From: Arsenophonus nilaparvatae | Lineage (GTDB): Bacteria > Pseudomonadota > Gammaproteobacteria > Enterobacterales > Enterobacteriaceae | DNA length: 64,000 nucleotides | Reading direction: 5' to 3' (one strand) | Assembly: GCF_000757905.1 (NCBI RefSeq) | Contig: NZ_JRLH01000003.1 | In this document: piece by piece, positions 46,639 through 54,917 of the stretch | Position numbering within the stretch: position 1 is the stretch's first letter | Layout of the letters: every line of letters starts with the position of its first letter | The notes under the pieces: model-generated | Told to the model about the DNA's origin: nothing | What the model saw: only the letters and a program-made list of their open reading frames with translations | Database searches by the model: none | Program-made: the position numbers and the translations under genes

Positions 46639-47241
46639 TTATTTTTTCGTATTATCAGATAGAATATGACCTAATTTGCTGGCTTTTGCATTGAGATAGT
46701 CACTATTTTTGGGATTACGACCAACAATGAGAGGAACTCGTTCAACGACATTGATTCCAGCTTCTTTCATAATTTCAAGTTTTTTAGGATTATTGGTTAA
46801 TAATCTCACTTCATTTATCGCCAATAATTTATACATATCAGCACAGATAGTAAAATCACGTTCATCGGGTTTGAACCCGAGTTTTAAATTGGCCTCAACA
46901 GTATCCAGCCCCTGATCTTGCAGAGCATAGGCGCGGATTTTATTTAATAATCCGATGTTACGCCCCTCTTGACGATGGTATAGTAGTACTCCGCTACCTT
47001 CTTCGGCAATTTGTTTGAGTGCTGCTTCTAGTTGAAAACCACAATCACAACGTAAACTAAATAAGGCATCTCCAGTCAAACATTCCGAGTGAATACGGGA
47101 AAGAACGGGTTTTCCATCAGTGATATCACCATAAATAAGTGCGATATGATTATTACCATTAACAATTTCTTCAAAACCAACAAGTAGAAACTCACCAAAA
47201 GCAGTAGGTAATTTGGCTTCAGCTATACGTTTTAATTGCAT
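46639..47241 (-). CDS. ribA: GTP cyclohydrolase II
   Basis: First step of riboflavin synthesis: opens GTP to the diaminopyrimidine phosphate, releasing formate and pyrophosphate. I use ATG 47241 (MQLKRIAEAKLPTAFG), in register with E. coli, giving 200 residues; an ATG four codons upstream (47253) is possible, and neither has a strong ribosome site. The zinc Cys set is in SECLTGDALFSLRCDCG, and the catalytic YHRQEGRNIGLLNKIRAY block is intact. No FMN riboswitch is seen upstream. Confidence 0.96.
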   Translation of the reverse strand: MQLKRIAEAKLPTAFGEFLLVGFEEIVNGNNHIALIYGDITDGKPVLSRIHSECLTGDALFSLRCDCGFQLEAALKQIAEEGSGVLLYHRQEGRNIGLLNKIRAYALQDQGLDTVEANLKLGFKPDERDFTICADMYKLLAINEVRLLTNNPKKLEIMKEAGINVVERVPLIVGRNPKNSDYLNAKASKLGHILSDNTKK

Positions 47242-47785
47242 AGTGTTATACATAATGAACGAAACTCTGGATTTAAAATTAAGGAAAAGCGCGTTAAAAA
47301 ATAGTTAAATATAGTTATCAAATTATTTTTACCTATATATTTTACTAGGCTAGTGGATATCATCAGTAGATAAGTTTATGTTCATATTACTACAATATGA
47401 TTATTAAAAAATTAACTATTTTAACTATAAGCACATTTTGTTTATTAATTTAGATTGAGGTTTGCTGATTGAGACCGGTGCTTAATATAAATAAATGTTC
47501 TGAGATTTTTTCATTTATTGAAAAAAATAGTCAGCAACACTAGTATTTCGTTAAATGGGATAAATTCAATAAGGAATTTTTTGATTAAAAATATTTTTGC
47601 TCCATTAACATGTTATAGGAAAATTTTTATGGTAACTCATTATGTTATCTACCATTGAAATGTTTATTTAAATAAAAAGGTGAGTGTTGATATAATTCAC
47701 TTTCTTTATTGGGTTTAGATGCTAAGTTAGGCAACGAAAAGTGTTTCCAGCGCTTTTCTATCATTAAGCAACAATAGGAAAAAAT
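47242..47785. other. Divergent spacer between ribA and lapA (pgpB missing)
   Basis: About 540 nt of AT-rich DNA between divergent ribA and lapA. E. coli pgpB lies here; no PgpB-like frame is visible. A TATAAT word at about 47690 (GTTGATATAATTCAC) could serve lapA. In E. coli lapAB has a heat-shock promoter; I could not identify a convincing sigma-32 element. Confidence 0.45.
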
Positions 47786-48103
47786 GTGAAATATTTTTTA
47801 ATTTTATTACTTGCTGTAGCCATTTTTATTGTTTCCGTGACACTTGGCTCAAGCAATAATCAGATAGTAACATTTAATTATTTGATTGCTAAAGGTGACT
47901 ATCCAATATCGACATTACTAGCCGTCCTTTTTGCGGTTGGATTCTTGCTGGGTTGGCTTATTTGTGGGATGTTTTACGCTAAAACATTAATTTCATTATC
48001 AAATGCAAGACGTAAGATTAAACGTTTAGAAAGTCAATTAACCGAATCAACTCAAAGTGAACACGATACTAAAGTGGCAGTTGTTACAAATGAAAAAAGG
48101 TAA
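47786..48103 (+). CDS. lapA: Lipopolysaccharide assembly protein A
   Basis: Small inner-membrane partner of LapB in control of LPS synthesis. The 105 residues (E. coli 102) have two transmembrane segments (about 1-20 and 42-66) and a C-terminal coiled-coil-like tail (NARRKIKRLESQLTES). The start is GTG at 47786, served by AATAGGAA; an ATG two bases earlier reads straight into TGA, so the alternative start is dead. It lies 6 nt before lapB. Confidence 0.92.
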   Translation: MKYFLILLLAVAIFIVSVTLGSSNNQIVTFNYLIAKGDYPISTLLAVLFAVGFLLGWLICGMFYAKTLISLSNARRKIKRLESQLTESTQSEHDTKVAVVTNEKR

Positions 48104-48109
48104 TTTTTT

Positions 48110-49279
48110 ATGTTAGAGCTGCTATTTCTGCTACTGCCTATTGCCGCTGCCTATGGTTGGTATATGGGACGCAGAAGTGCTCAACAAGATAAACAACAAA
48201 ATGCTGATCGTTTATCCCGTGAATATGTAGCTGGTGTCAATTTCCTGCTATCTAATCAACAAGATAAAGCCGTTGATCTGTTTTTAGATATGCTTAAGGA
48301 AGATAGCCCGGCGTTTGAGGCTCATCTGACATTAGGCAATCTTTTCCGTTCAAGGGGGGAGATTGAACGGGCTATCCGTATTCATCAATCCTTATTTGAA
48401 AGTAACTCATTATCCTTTGAGCAGAAACTATTAGCCACACAGCAGCTTGGGCGAGATTATTTAGCAGCAGGAGTTTATGATCGGGCGCGAAATATTTTTT
48501 TGCAGCTAGTTGATGAGCAAGATTTTCGCTTTAGTGCGTTACAATCTTTACTTACTATTTATCAAGCAACTAGCGATTGGTATAAAGCAATCGAGGTTGC
48601 CGAAAAATTAGTCAAAATGGGCAATCCTCAATTTAAACAAGAAATAGCTCATTTTTATTGCGAACTGGCATTATTGGAGCTGAGTAGTGACGATCTTGAT
48701 GGCGCATTTCTTTTACTAAATAAAGCCGCTCAATCAAATAAAAACGCTACTCGAGTTTCTATTATGAAAGGGCGCATTCATATCGCCCGAGCTGAATATG
48801 AAAAAGCCATTTCAGTACTTAAACAAGTTTTTGATCAAGATAGAGATTTAGTCAGTGAAACTTTAACCATGCTTTATGAATGTTATCATCATTTAGCGAA
48901 TTGGCATGATTGGGAAGCTTATATCCAGCAATGTGTTGCTGGCGATTGCGGCGCAACTGCTCAGCTTTATCTGGCGGAAATAATTGAAAAAAGAAAAGGG
49001 CTAGAAAAAGCGCAAATATTTATTAAGCAGCAACTTGAACGTCATCCAACGATGCGATTGTTTTATAAACTGATCGATTATCATTTGGCAGACGCAGAAG
49101 AAGGCCGAGCAAAAGAGAGTCTGGAATTACTGCGCAATATGGTTGGCGAGCAAATCCGCTCTAAACCTGATTACCGTTGCCGCAAATGTGGTTTTACTAC
49201 CCATTCTTTATATTGGTATTGTCCTTCATGCCGCTCTTGGGATACGATCAAACCAATAAAAGGCCTTGATGGTCAGTGA
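48110..49279 (+). CDS. lapB: Lipopolysaccharide assembly protein B
   Basis: Essential adaptor that presents LpxC to FtsH for degradation and so sets LPS level. The 389 residues equal E. coli LapB (YciM). An N-terminal anchor (about 1-20) is followed by a series of TPR repeats (about 35-330) and a C-terminal rubredoxin-like metal site with C357, C360, C371 and C374 (CRKCGFTTHSLYWYCPSC). Start ATG at 48110. Operon with lapA, probably extending to pyrF and yciH. Confidence 0.97.
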   Translation: MLELLFLLLPIAAAYGWYMGRRSAQQDKQQNADRLSREYVAGVNFLLSNQQDKAVDLFLDMLKEDSPAFEAHLTLGNLFRSRGEIERAIRIHQSLFESNSLSFEQKLLATQQLGRDYLAAGVYDRARNIFLQLVDEQDFRFSALQSLLTIYQATSDWYKAIEVAEKLVKMGNPQFKQEIAHFYCELALLELSSDDLDGAFLLLNKAAQSNKNATRVSIMKGRIHIARAEYEKAISVLKQVFDQDRDLVSETLTMLYECYHHLANWHDWEAYIQQCVAGDCGATAQLYLAEIIEKRKGLEKAQIFIKQQLERHPTMRLFYKLIDYHLADAEEGRAKESLELLRNMVGEQIRSKPDYRCRKCGFTTHSLYWYCPSCRSWDTIKPIKGLDGQ

Positions 49280-49323
49280 CAACGTAACATATATTGCATT
49301 CATTAAATTTAAAAAGGTTAAAA

Positions 49324-50061
49324 ATGATAGCCAGCACGCAAAATAAACTTCCTGTCTCTACTAATTCCCCGGTTATTGTTGCATTAGATTATCATGATCT
49401 GGCTAAGGTATTATCTTTTGTTGATAACCTCAGCCCGCAGGATTGCCGCCTGAAAGTGGGTATGCAGATGTTTACTTTATATGGCCCACAATTTATTCAA
49501 ACTTTACATAACCGAGGGTTTCAGGTTTTTTTGGATTTGAAATTTCATGATATTCCTAATACGGTGGCGCAAGCTGTTAAAGCAGCGGCGGAAATCGGGG
49601 TTTGGATGGTTAATGTACATGCCAGTGGTGGGGTCAGAATGATGATGGCGGCTAAAGAGGCACTAGTTGAATATGGTAAAGATGCTCCACTATTGATTGC
49701 GGTTACCATATTAACCAGTATGGAACAAGCGGATCTGCACCAGATTGGTATTACACAACTGCCGGCTGATCGCGCCTTGCAGCTAGCAAAATTAGCCAAG
49801 GAGTGTGAGTTGAATGGTGTAGTCTGTTCAGCACACGAAGTAGCAACACTGAAATCAGCTTGTGGTAGCGATTTCTTATCAATTACGCCAGGCATTCGCC
49901 CCATTGGTGCAGAAGCCTATGATCAGCGGAGAATTATGACGCCAGAGCAGGCTATTAATGTTGGAGTTGATTATATGGTTATTGGTCGTCCTATTACCCA
50001 TAGTGCCGATCCAGTGTTAACGCTGGCGCAAATTAATCGTTCAATTGGATGGATAACATGA
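49324..50061 (+). CDS. pyrF: Orotidine 5'-phosphate decarboxylase
   Basis: Final step of UMP synthesis. ATG 49324 (MIASTQNKLPVSTNSPVIVA) follows AAAAAGG and gives 245 residues, the E. coli length; ten extra upstream codons lack support. Catalytic residues D22, K44 and the D71-K73-D76 cluster (FLDLKFHDIPNT) are present, as is the phosphate-binding GVDYMVIGRPI. Its stop overlaps the yciH start in ATGA, so the two are translationally coupled. Confidence 0.97.
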   Translation: MIASTQNKLPVSTNSPVIVALDYHDLAKVLSFVDNLSPQDCRLKVGMQMFTLYGPQFIQTLHNRGFQVFLDLKFHDIPNTVAQAVKAAAEIGVWMVNVHASGGVRMMMAAKEALVEYGKDAPLLIAVTILTSMEQADLHQIGITQLPADRALQLAKLAKECELNGVVCSAHEVATLKSACGSDFLSITPGIRPIGAEAYDQRRIMTPEQAINVGVDYMVIGRPITHSADPVLTLAQINRSIGWIT

Positions 50062-50378
50062 GTGACTCGCGTTTAGTTTATTCGACGGAAACTGGCAGAA
50101 TAGTTGAAGTAGAAAAAAAATCAGTACCAACCAAAGGCGACGGTATAGTTCGTATCAGACGTGAAAGCTCAGGCCGAAAAGGCAAGGGCGTTTGTGTTAT
50201 TACTGGCTTGGATTTGAATAAAGATCAATTAATGATGCTTGCTGCTGAATTAAAGAAAAAATGTGGTTCAGGCGGAGCAATCAAACAAGGCAATATTGAG
50301 ATCCAGGGTGATAAACGCGAGCTTATTAAGCAATTATTAGAAGCTAAGGGAATGAAAGTTAAACTGGCCGGCGGTTAA
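50058..50378 (+). CDS. yciH: SUI1/eIF1-like protein YciH
   Basis: Bacterial homologue of eukaryotic eIF1, reported to affect initiation fidelity on non-canonical complexes. ATG 50058 overlaps the pyrF stop and gives 106 residues (E. coli 108), starting MSDSRLVYSTETGRI. The SUI1 core is visible: VCVITGLDLNKDQLMMLAAE, KKCGSGGAIKQGNIEIQGD and KQLLEAKGMKVKLAGG. End of the lapA-lapB-pyrF-yciH unit. Confidence 0.95.
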   Translation: MSDSRLVYSTETGRIVEVEKKSVPTKGDGIVRIRRESSGRKGKGVCVITGLDLNKDQLMMLAAELKKKCGSGGAIKQGNIEIQGDKRELIKQLLEAKGMKVKLAGG

Positions 50379-50394
50379 TCATATTTATAAATAA

Positions 50395-50414
50395 AGCCAG
50401 ATAATTAACTGGCT
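50395..50414. terminator. Terminator between yciH and osmB
   Basis: AGCCAG (50395-50400) and CTGGCT (50409-50414) form a 6-bp stem with an 8-nt loop. On the minus strand it is followed by TTTATTTATAAA, so it mainly serves osmB. The same stem and loop length recur at 61795-61814. Confidence 0.65.
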
Positions 50415-50437
50415 CTATTATGGTTTGTTGGGCGCGA

Positions 50438-50659
50438 TTATTTCTTACCGACTTGGTGACCAATTAGGCCACCAATAGCAGCACCACCTACCGTACCTAA
50501 TCCACTACCTTCAGTCAGAATAGCACCACCTACTGCCCCTATGCCAGCACCGATAGCGGTATTTTTGTCGCGTTTTGACATATTAGAGCAGGCTGTAATA
50601 GACATGAGGGAAATGACAGATATTAACATCAGTAATGTGTGTTTTTTTGAACTCTTCAT
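50438..50659 (-). CDS. osmB: Osmotically inducible lipoprotein OsmB
   Basis: Small outer-membrane lipoprotein induced by osmotic and stationary-phase stress in E. coli. The 73 residues (E. coli 72) have a signal peptide ending in the lipobox ITAC (Cys about 24) and a glycine-zipper core (GAGIGAVGGAILTEGSGLGT, AAIGGLIGHQVGKK). Start ATG at 50659 follows GGATAGAAG. Ser at +2 predicts the outer membrane. E. coli yciT, yciZ and pdeR, which separate osmB from rnb, are absent. Confidence 0.93.
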   Translation of the reverse strand: MKSSKKHTLLMLISVISLMSITACSNMSKRDKNTAIGAGIGAVGGAILTEGSGLGTVGGAAIGGLIGHQVGKK

Positions 50660-50777
50660 TCTTCTATCCTATTGATATAATCAATTAAATTCAAATTAAC
50701 CTAGATAGCAACTTTTTTTAATCAGATTTTTCGGCAAGCTAAATGAAATTGCAAAAATAATAAAGCCGCTATTCTGT

Positions 50778-50808
50778 ACAGATAGCTTATTATCAGTAAG
50801 CTATCTGT
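50778..50808. terminator. Strong hairpin downstream of rnb
   Basis: ACAGATAGCTTA (50778-50789) and TAAGCTATCTGT (50797-50808) form a perfect 12-bp stem with a 7-nt loop, 9 nt after the rnb stop. No T-run follows directly on the minus strand (a T-rich stretch begins about 15 nt on), so it may protect the mRNA 3' end or terminate weakly. Confidence 0.6.
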
Positions 50809-50817
50809 GAAATGTCC

Positions 50818-52767
50818 TTAGGATACCAGTCGTGCAATAATATTGCGGGTTTCCATTCGAACTTCTTCAAGTTGAACATTAATCACATCGTTAAGTTTAT
50901 GAACAGCAACACCTTTAATAATTATAGCGCCAGCTTCTTGACTACACTGTATTTCTTCTCGCACAGAATGGATAAAAGGTGCCGGAATAAAGGCATTGGC
51001 GCCATTGTCGGTTAAACGGATCCGGAGCCCACCTCGCGTAATGTCGGTTATTTCAGCAGCAAAAATAGTGTTAGTTTTGGCGAAAGGTTTTAGATAACGC
51101 GCATATAACCAGTCACCGACATCGCGTTCAGCTAAACGATTAGCGCGCTTGCGATCAGTAATTTTTGCCATCAAAGTTTCAGAAGGTTTTGTGATATTAT
51201 GCTGCTCATTATTGATTATGGCTTTTAAAAAGCGGTGATTGATGATATCTGTATACTTGCGGATAGGGGATGTCCAGGTTGCATAGGCATCAAATCCCAA
51301 ACCATAATGGGCAGCTGGCGTAGCTTTAATTTCAGCAAAAGCTTGAAAACGGCGTATTCGACTATCTAGAAATTTAGTGGGTTGGTCATCTAATAAACGC
51401 CGTAAACGACAAAATCCTTCAAGTGTTAACAGTGTTTGGGCATTTTGTTCGATATCATGTTCTTGCAAAATGGCAACAACGTTATCAATTTGACTGGGTT
51501 CAAAGCCATTATGAACATTAAAAATACCGGTTGCTAATTTATCTTTTAATACTTTTGTTGCACAAAGATTGGCTGCAATCATCGCTTCTTCGACGATACG
51601 ATTAGCAATCCGCCGTTTCTCTGCCAATATATTCGTGACATTACCATTCTCATCAAGTACAAAGCGATAATCAGGACGCTCTTTAAATACTAATGCATGA
51701 GTTAGGCGCCAGGCGGCCCGTTTTTCGCACATTTCATTGAGCAATAAAATTTGCTGTTTGATAATTTCATTTTCGGGTTGCCATTTATCTTGCTGCTGTT
51801 CTAGCCAGTCAGAGACATCATCGTATACCAATTTATTTTTTGATTCGACCCATGCCAGGCAAAATTGAATATTATCAGCCAATTGTCCATCTTGTTTAAT
51901 ATCAAATTGACAGACTAGTGCAGGGCGGCGCTCATTAGGACGCAGAGAACACAAATTATCTGATAATTCACGTGGCAACATCGGAATATTGAAGCCAGGT
52001 AGGTAATTGGTATAGCAACGTTGTTGGGCAATGGTATCTAACTCACTGTTTACCGGGATATAACTGGTAGGATCGGCAATAGCAACAAATATACGCAATT
52101 GATCATCGCCAATACGCTCTATATAAAGCGCATCATCCATATCTTCGGTACTGGCACTGTCAATGGTAATAAAGTTGAGGTGAGTGAGATCAAGGCGTTC
52201 TGCTGTCTGCTCCTCAATGGTACAATTTTGCATTTCCGGCGCTTCGCGCTCTAATTGATGCCGACTCAATGTTACCCACCAAGGAGCAAAATGGTCATCG
52301 CCATGGGTAATATATTGGATTATTTCTGCTTGAAATCCGCCTTGATTTTTTAATGGATGACGACGGATTTCTGCTATTACCCAATCATCTTGCATCAAAT
52401 CATTAGCTAGATGTTGCGCCGGACGACAAAAAATATTTTCTTTTAATACTGGGTGATCGGGTTTTACATAAAGCCGATTATCATTATTTCTTTTTTGAAT
52501 ACGTCCTACAAATCGGGTAAGAAAGGGCTCAATTAATTGTTCTGGTTCAACAATTTCACGATCTTTATTTGTGTGAATGGTGGCGATAATTCGATCACCA
52601 TGCATTACTTTTTTCATTTGTGGCGGTGGAATGAAATAAGTTTTCGTTCCATCGACCTCAAGAAAACCAAAACCTTTTTCGGTACTTTTGACAATCCCTT
52701 CAACACGAGGCGTTTGGGCATGTAATTGCTGTTTTAGCTGCGCTAGCAGCGGGTTATCTTGAAACAT
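50818..52767 (-). CDS. rnb: Exoribonuclease II
   Basis: Processive 3'-5' exonuclease of mRNA decay. The 649 residues (E. coli 644) show N-terminal cold-shock domains (about 18-175), the RNB catalytic domain with metal ligands D203, D209, D211 and D212 (TIDSASTEDMDDALYIE) and a C-terminal S1 domain (about 560-645). Start ATG at 52767. Alone in its unit between osmB and nth; in E. coli nth lies far away, so a rearrangement junction falls in the 140-nt gap before it. Confidence 0.97.
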   Translation of the reverse strand: MFQDNPLLAQLKQQLHAQTPRVEGIVKSTEKGFGFLEVDGTKTYFIPPPQMKKVMHGDRIIATIHTNKDREIVEPEQLIEPFLTRFVGRIQKRNNDNRLYVKPDHPVLKENIFCRPAQHLANDLMQDDWVIAEIRRHPLKNQGGFQAEIIQYITHGDDHFAPWWVTLSRHQLEREAPEMQNCTIEEQTAERLDLTHLNFITIDSASTEDMDDALYIERIGDDQLRIFVAIADPTSYIPVNSELDTIAQQRCYTNYLPGFNIPMLPRELSDNLCSLRPNERRPALVCQFDIKQDGQLADNIQFCLAWVESKNKLVYDDVSDWLEQQQDKWQPENEIIKQQILLLNEMCEKRAAWRLTHALVFKERPDYRFVLDENGNVTNILAEKRRIANRIVEEAMIAANLCATKVLKDKLATGIFNVHNGFEPSQIDNVVAILQEHDIEQNAQTLLTLEGFCRLRRLLDDQPTKFLDSRIRRFQAFAEIKATPAAHYGLGFDAYATWTSPIRKYTDIINHRFLKAIINNEQHNITKPSETLMAKITDRKRANRLAERDVGDWLYARYLKPFAKTNTIFAAEITDITRGGLRIRLTDNGANAFIPAPFIHSVREEIQCSQEAGAIIIKGVAVHKLNDVINVQLEEVRMETRNIIARLVS

Positions 52768-52907
52768 ACTATCCGTATTTGCGTCGTTAAATTAAAATTT
52801 ACCCACATTTTGCTCAAGTTGAGTGCTATGGGCAAGCAGAATAATAATATTTGTCACTTCAATAAATGGCATATATAAAGTTGTCTTGAAAATCCGTTAG
52901 TTAATCG

Positions 52908-53549
52908 TTAGGTTGTGGGGTATTGTTTGTCGTTAAATTCACATAAATCTTCAATAATACAAGAGCCACAGCGCGGCTTTCTGGCAATACACGTGTAACG
53001 GCCATGTAGTATAAACCAATGGTGGCAATCCACTTTAAATTCAATCGGTACTACTTTGATTAACTTTTGTTCAACCTCGATAACACTCTTACCTGGGGCA
53101 AAATTCGTGCGATTACAAACGCGAAAAATATGGGTATCAACAGCAATTGTTGGCCAGCCGAAGGCGGTGTTCAATACCACATTTGCCGTTTTGCGGCCGA
53201 CACCGGGTAAGGATTCCAAGGCTTCGCGATTTTCTGGCACCTGGCTATTATATTTATCAATTAATATCTGACAGGTTTTAATAATATTTTCAGCTTTGGT
53301 ATTAAATAAGCCAATTGTTTTTATGTAATGCTTTATTTCATTGATGCCTAGGGCTAGCATTTTTTCAGCGGTATTTGCAATCGGGTAGAGTTTTGCCGTT
53401 GCTTTATTGACACTAATATCGGTAGCTTGAGCGGAAAGTAATACAGAAATAAGTAATTCAAAAGGCGAATTAAAAACAAGCTCCGTTGTTGGTGTTGGAT
53501 TATTGTCACGTAAGCGAGTCAGAATGTCTATCCGCTTTTGTTTATTCAT
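52908..53549 (-). CDS. nth: Endonuclease III
   Basis: DNA glycosylase/AP lyase for oxidised pyrimidines. The 213 residues (E. coli 211) contain the helix-hairpin-helix with K120 (LPGVGRKTANVV), catalytic D138 (IAVDTHIFRV) and the [4Fe-4S] cysteines C187, C194, C197 and C203. The start ATG overlaps the rsxE stop by 8 nt, so nth is the last gene of the rsx operon, as in E. coli. Confidence 0.97.
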   Translation of the reverse strand: MNKQKRIDILTRLRDNNPTPTTELVFNSPFELLISVLLSAQATDISVNKATAKLYPIANTAEKMLALGINEIKHYIKTIGLFNTKAENIIKTCQILIDKYNSQVPENREALESLPGVGRKTANVVLNTAFGWPTIAVDTHIFRVCNRTNFAPGKSVIEVEQKLIKVVPIEFKVDCHHWFILHGRYTCIARKPRCGSCIIEDLCEFNDKQYPTT

Positions 53550-54276
53550 ATTTTATTTGCTCTCGATCCTTGGCTAAATGATTTTTATTGGGGAAAGCCG
53601 CCGATTTTACCGCAGATTGCTGTTGTTTGTGACTAATATATTTTTTTACTTTTTCATCGATTAAATATTTACCTGCTAGCATCAAACCTAATCCAATGAA
53701 AGCCCCTGGGGGTAATATAGCTAATAAAAAGGGAGAATTAAGATGAATAACTTCAATACGTAATATTTTCGCCCATTCTCCTAACAGCAAATCTGCACCA
53801 TCAAACAGCGTACCATTACCTAAAATTTCTCGCATGGCACCTAAAAAAAACAGTGCTATCGTGGCACCCGCTCCCATCGCTAAGCCATCAATTGCTGAGT
53901 TATAGACATTATTTTTGGCGGCGTAAGCTTCAGCTCGCCCAATAACAATACAGTTAGTAACAATCAGCGGAATAAAAATACCCAAAGATTGATATAAATC
54001 AAAAGCATAGGCGTTAATTAACATCTGCACAGAGGAGACGACCGATGCGATAATCATTACATAGATTGGAATACGTATTTCGCTTGGGATCCAATGACGA
54101 AAAGTTGAGACGGTAATATTAGTGAAAAACAGCACTAATGTTGTTGCCAGTCCCAATCCTAACGCATTGGTGGCTGTCGAAGAAACCGCTAGCAACGGGC
54201 ACATACCTAATAATTGAACCAGTGCTGAATTGTTTTTCCATAATCCTTGGATAAAAAGTTTCTTAGTTTCATTCAT
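53542..54276 (-). CDS. rsxE: Electron transport complex subunit RsxE
   Basis: Membrane subunit of the Rsx (Rnf-like) complex, which keeps SoxR reduced. ATG 54276 (MNETKKLFIQGLWKNNSALV) is in register with E. coli and gives 244 residues; an in-frame ATG at 54294 lies within rsxG. About six transmembrane segments; LLAVSSTATNALGLGLATT, IPLIVTNCIVIGRAEA and LPPGAFIGLGLMLAGKY are typical. Paralogous to RsxA. It begins 5 nt after rsxG and overlaps nth. Confidence 0.95.
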   Translation of the reverse strand: MNETKKLFIQGLWKNNSALVQLLGMCPLLAVSSTATNALGLGLATTLVLFFTNITVSTFRHWIPSEIRIPIYVMIIASVVSSVQMLINAYAFDLYQSLGIFIPLIVTNCIVIGRAEAYAAKNNVYNSAIDGLAMGAGATIALFFLGAMREILGNGTLFDGADLLLGEWAKILRIEVIHLNSPFLLAILPPGAFIGLGLMLAGKYLIDEKVKKYISHKQQQSAVKSAAFPNKNHLAKDREQIKYE

Positions 54277-54281
54277 GGTAA

Positions 54282-54908
54282 TTAATTTGCGCATGCTGGA
54301 TAAGTTGATAATTTTTGCGGCACCGACTGTATAAACCAGGCAGCACGCTTAGTGGCATTAATAACTGCTCTTGGTGTAATGGTGGCACCAGTAAATTGGT
54401 CAAAATCGCCGCCATCTTTTTTTACCGCCCAATGGGGACTATGTTCTGAGTCAATTTTTTTACCTGAGAAATAGTTGATCCAATTTGAAATACGAATATC
54501 AATTTTATCACCTAATCCAGGTGTTTCATGATGTTCAGTTACACGAACACCAAGCACTTTACCATGAAAATCGGCTGCGACTAGCAATTTTATTGCTCCT
54601 GAGTAACCATCTGGTGCGATACTTTCTATGATGGCAGCAATCGGTTTTCCCTCTTTTCTGGCAATATAGAGATGATGGGGCAGTTCGCTACCTAATGCTT
54701 CATTTTTACTTACTAAGTAACACTCTTTGGTTAAATTATTATCATAAAATTCAGGAGCAATAATTTGATCAAACAGTTTTTGTTGTTGGATAAGTAGCTG
54801 GTTATTAATGGTACTTTTGGTGATGGTATAAACCACTGCTGTCAGTCCAGTGGTAGCGGCAGCAAAAACAGCCAATATCAAGCCATGATGTCTAATGGAT
54901 TTTAGCAT
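54282..54908 (-). CDS. rsxG: Electron transport complex subunit RsxG
   Basis: Periplasm-facing subunit carrying covalent FMN. ATG 54908 (MLKSIRHHGLILAVF) follows AAGGAG and gives 208 residues (E. coli 206); a GTG two codons upstream overlaps that site. A transmembrane anchor spans about 9-30. The flavinylation site is the Thr in FTGATITPRAV. HHETPGLGDKID is the other conserved block. It lies 9 nt after rsxD. Confidence 0.95.
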   Translation of the reverse strand: MLKSIRHHGLILAVFAAATTGLTAVVYTITKSTINNQLLIQQQKLFDQIIAPEFYDNNLTKECYLVSKNEALGSELPHHLYIARKEGKPIAAIIESIAPDGYSGAIKLLVAADFHGKVLGVRVTEHHETPGLGDKIDIRISNWINYFSGKKIDSEHSPHWAVKKDGGDFDQFTGATITPRAVINATKRAAWFIQSVPQKLSTYPACAN

Positions 54909-54917
54909 AACCACTCC

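Noticed and set aside
47242..47500. FMN riboswitch upstream of ribA
   Set aside because: The conserved FMN-aptamer core (AGGGC, GGTGAAATTCC) is not present on the minus strand upstream of ribA.
49545..49904. 119-codon frame antisense to pyrF
   Set aside because: Shadow of the conserved TIM barrel; pyrF is clearly the gene.
50774..50781. CTGTACAG, a LexA-like half-site pair near rnb
   Set aside because: The SOS box needs CTGT and ACAG 8 nt apart; here they abut and form part of a longer hairpin region.
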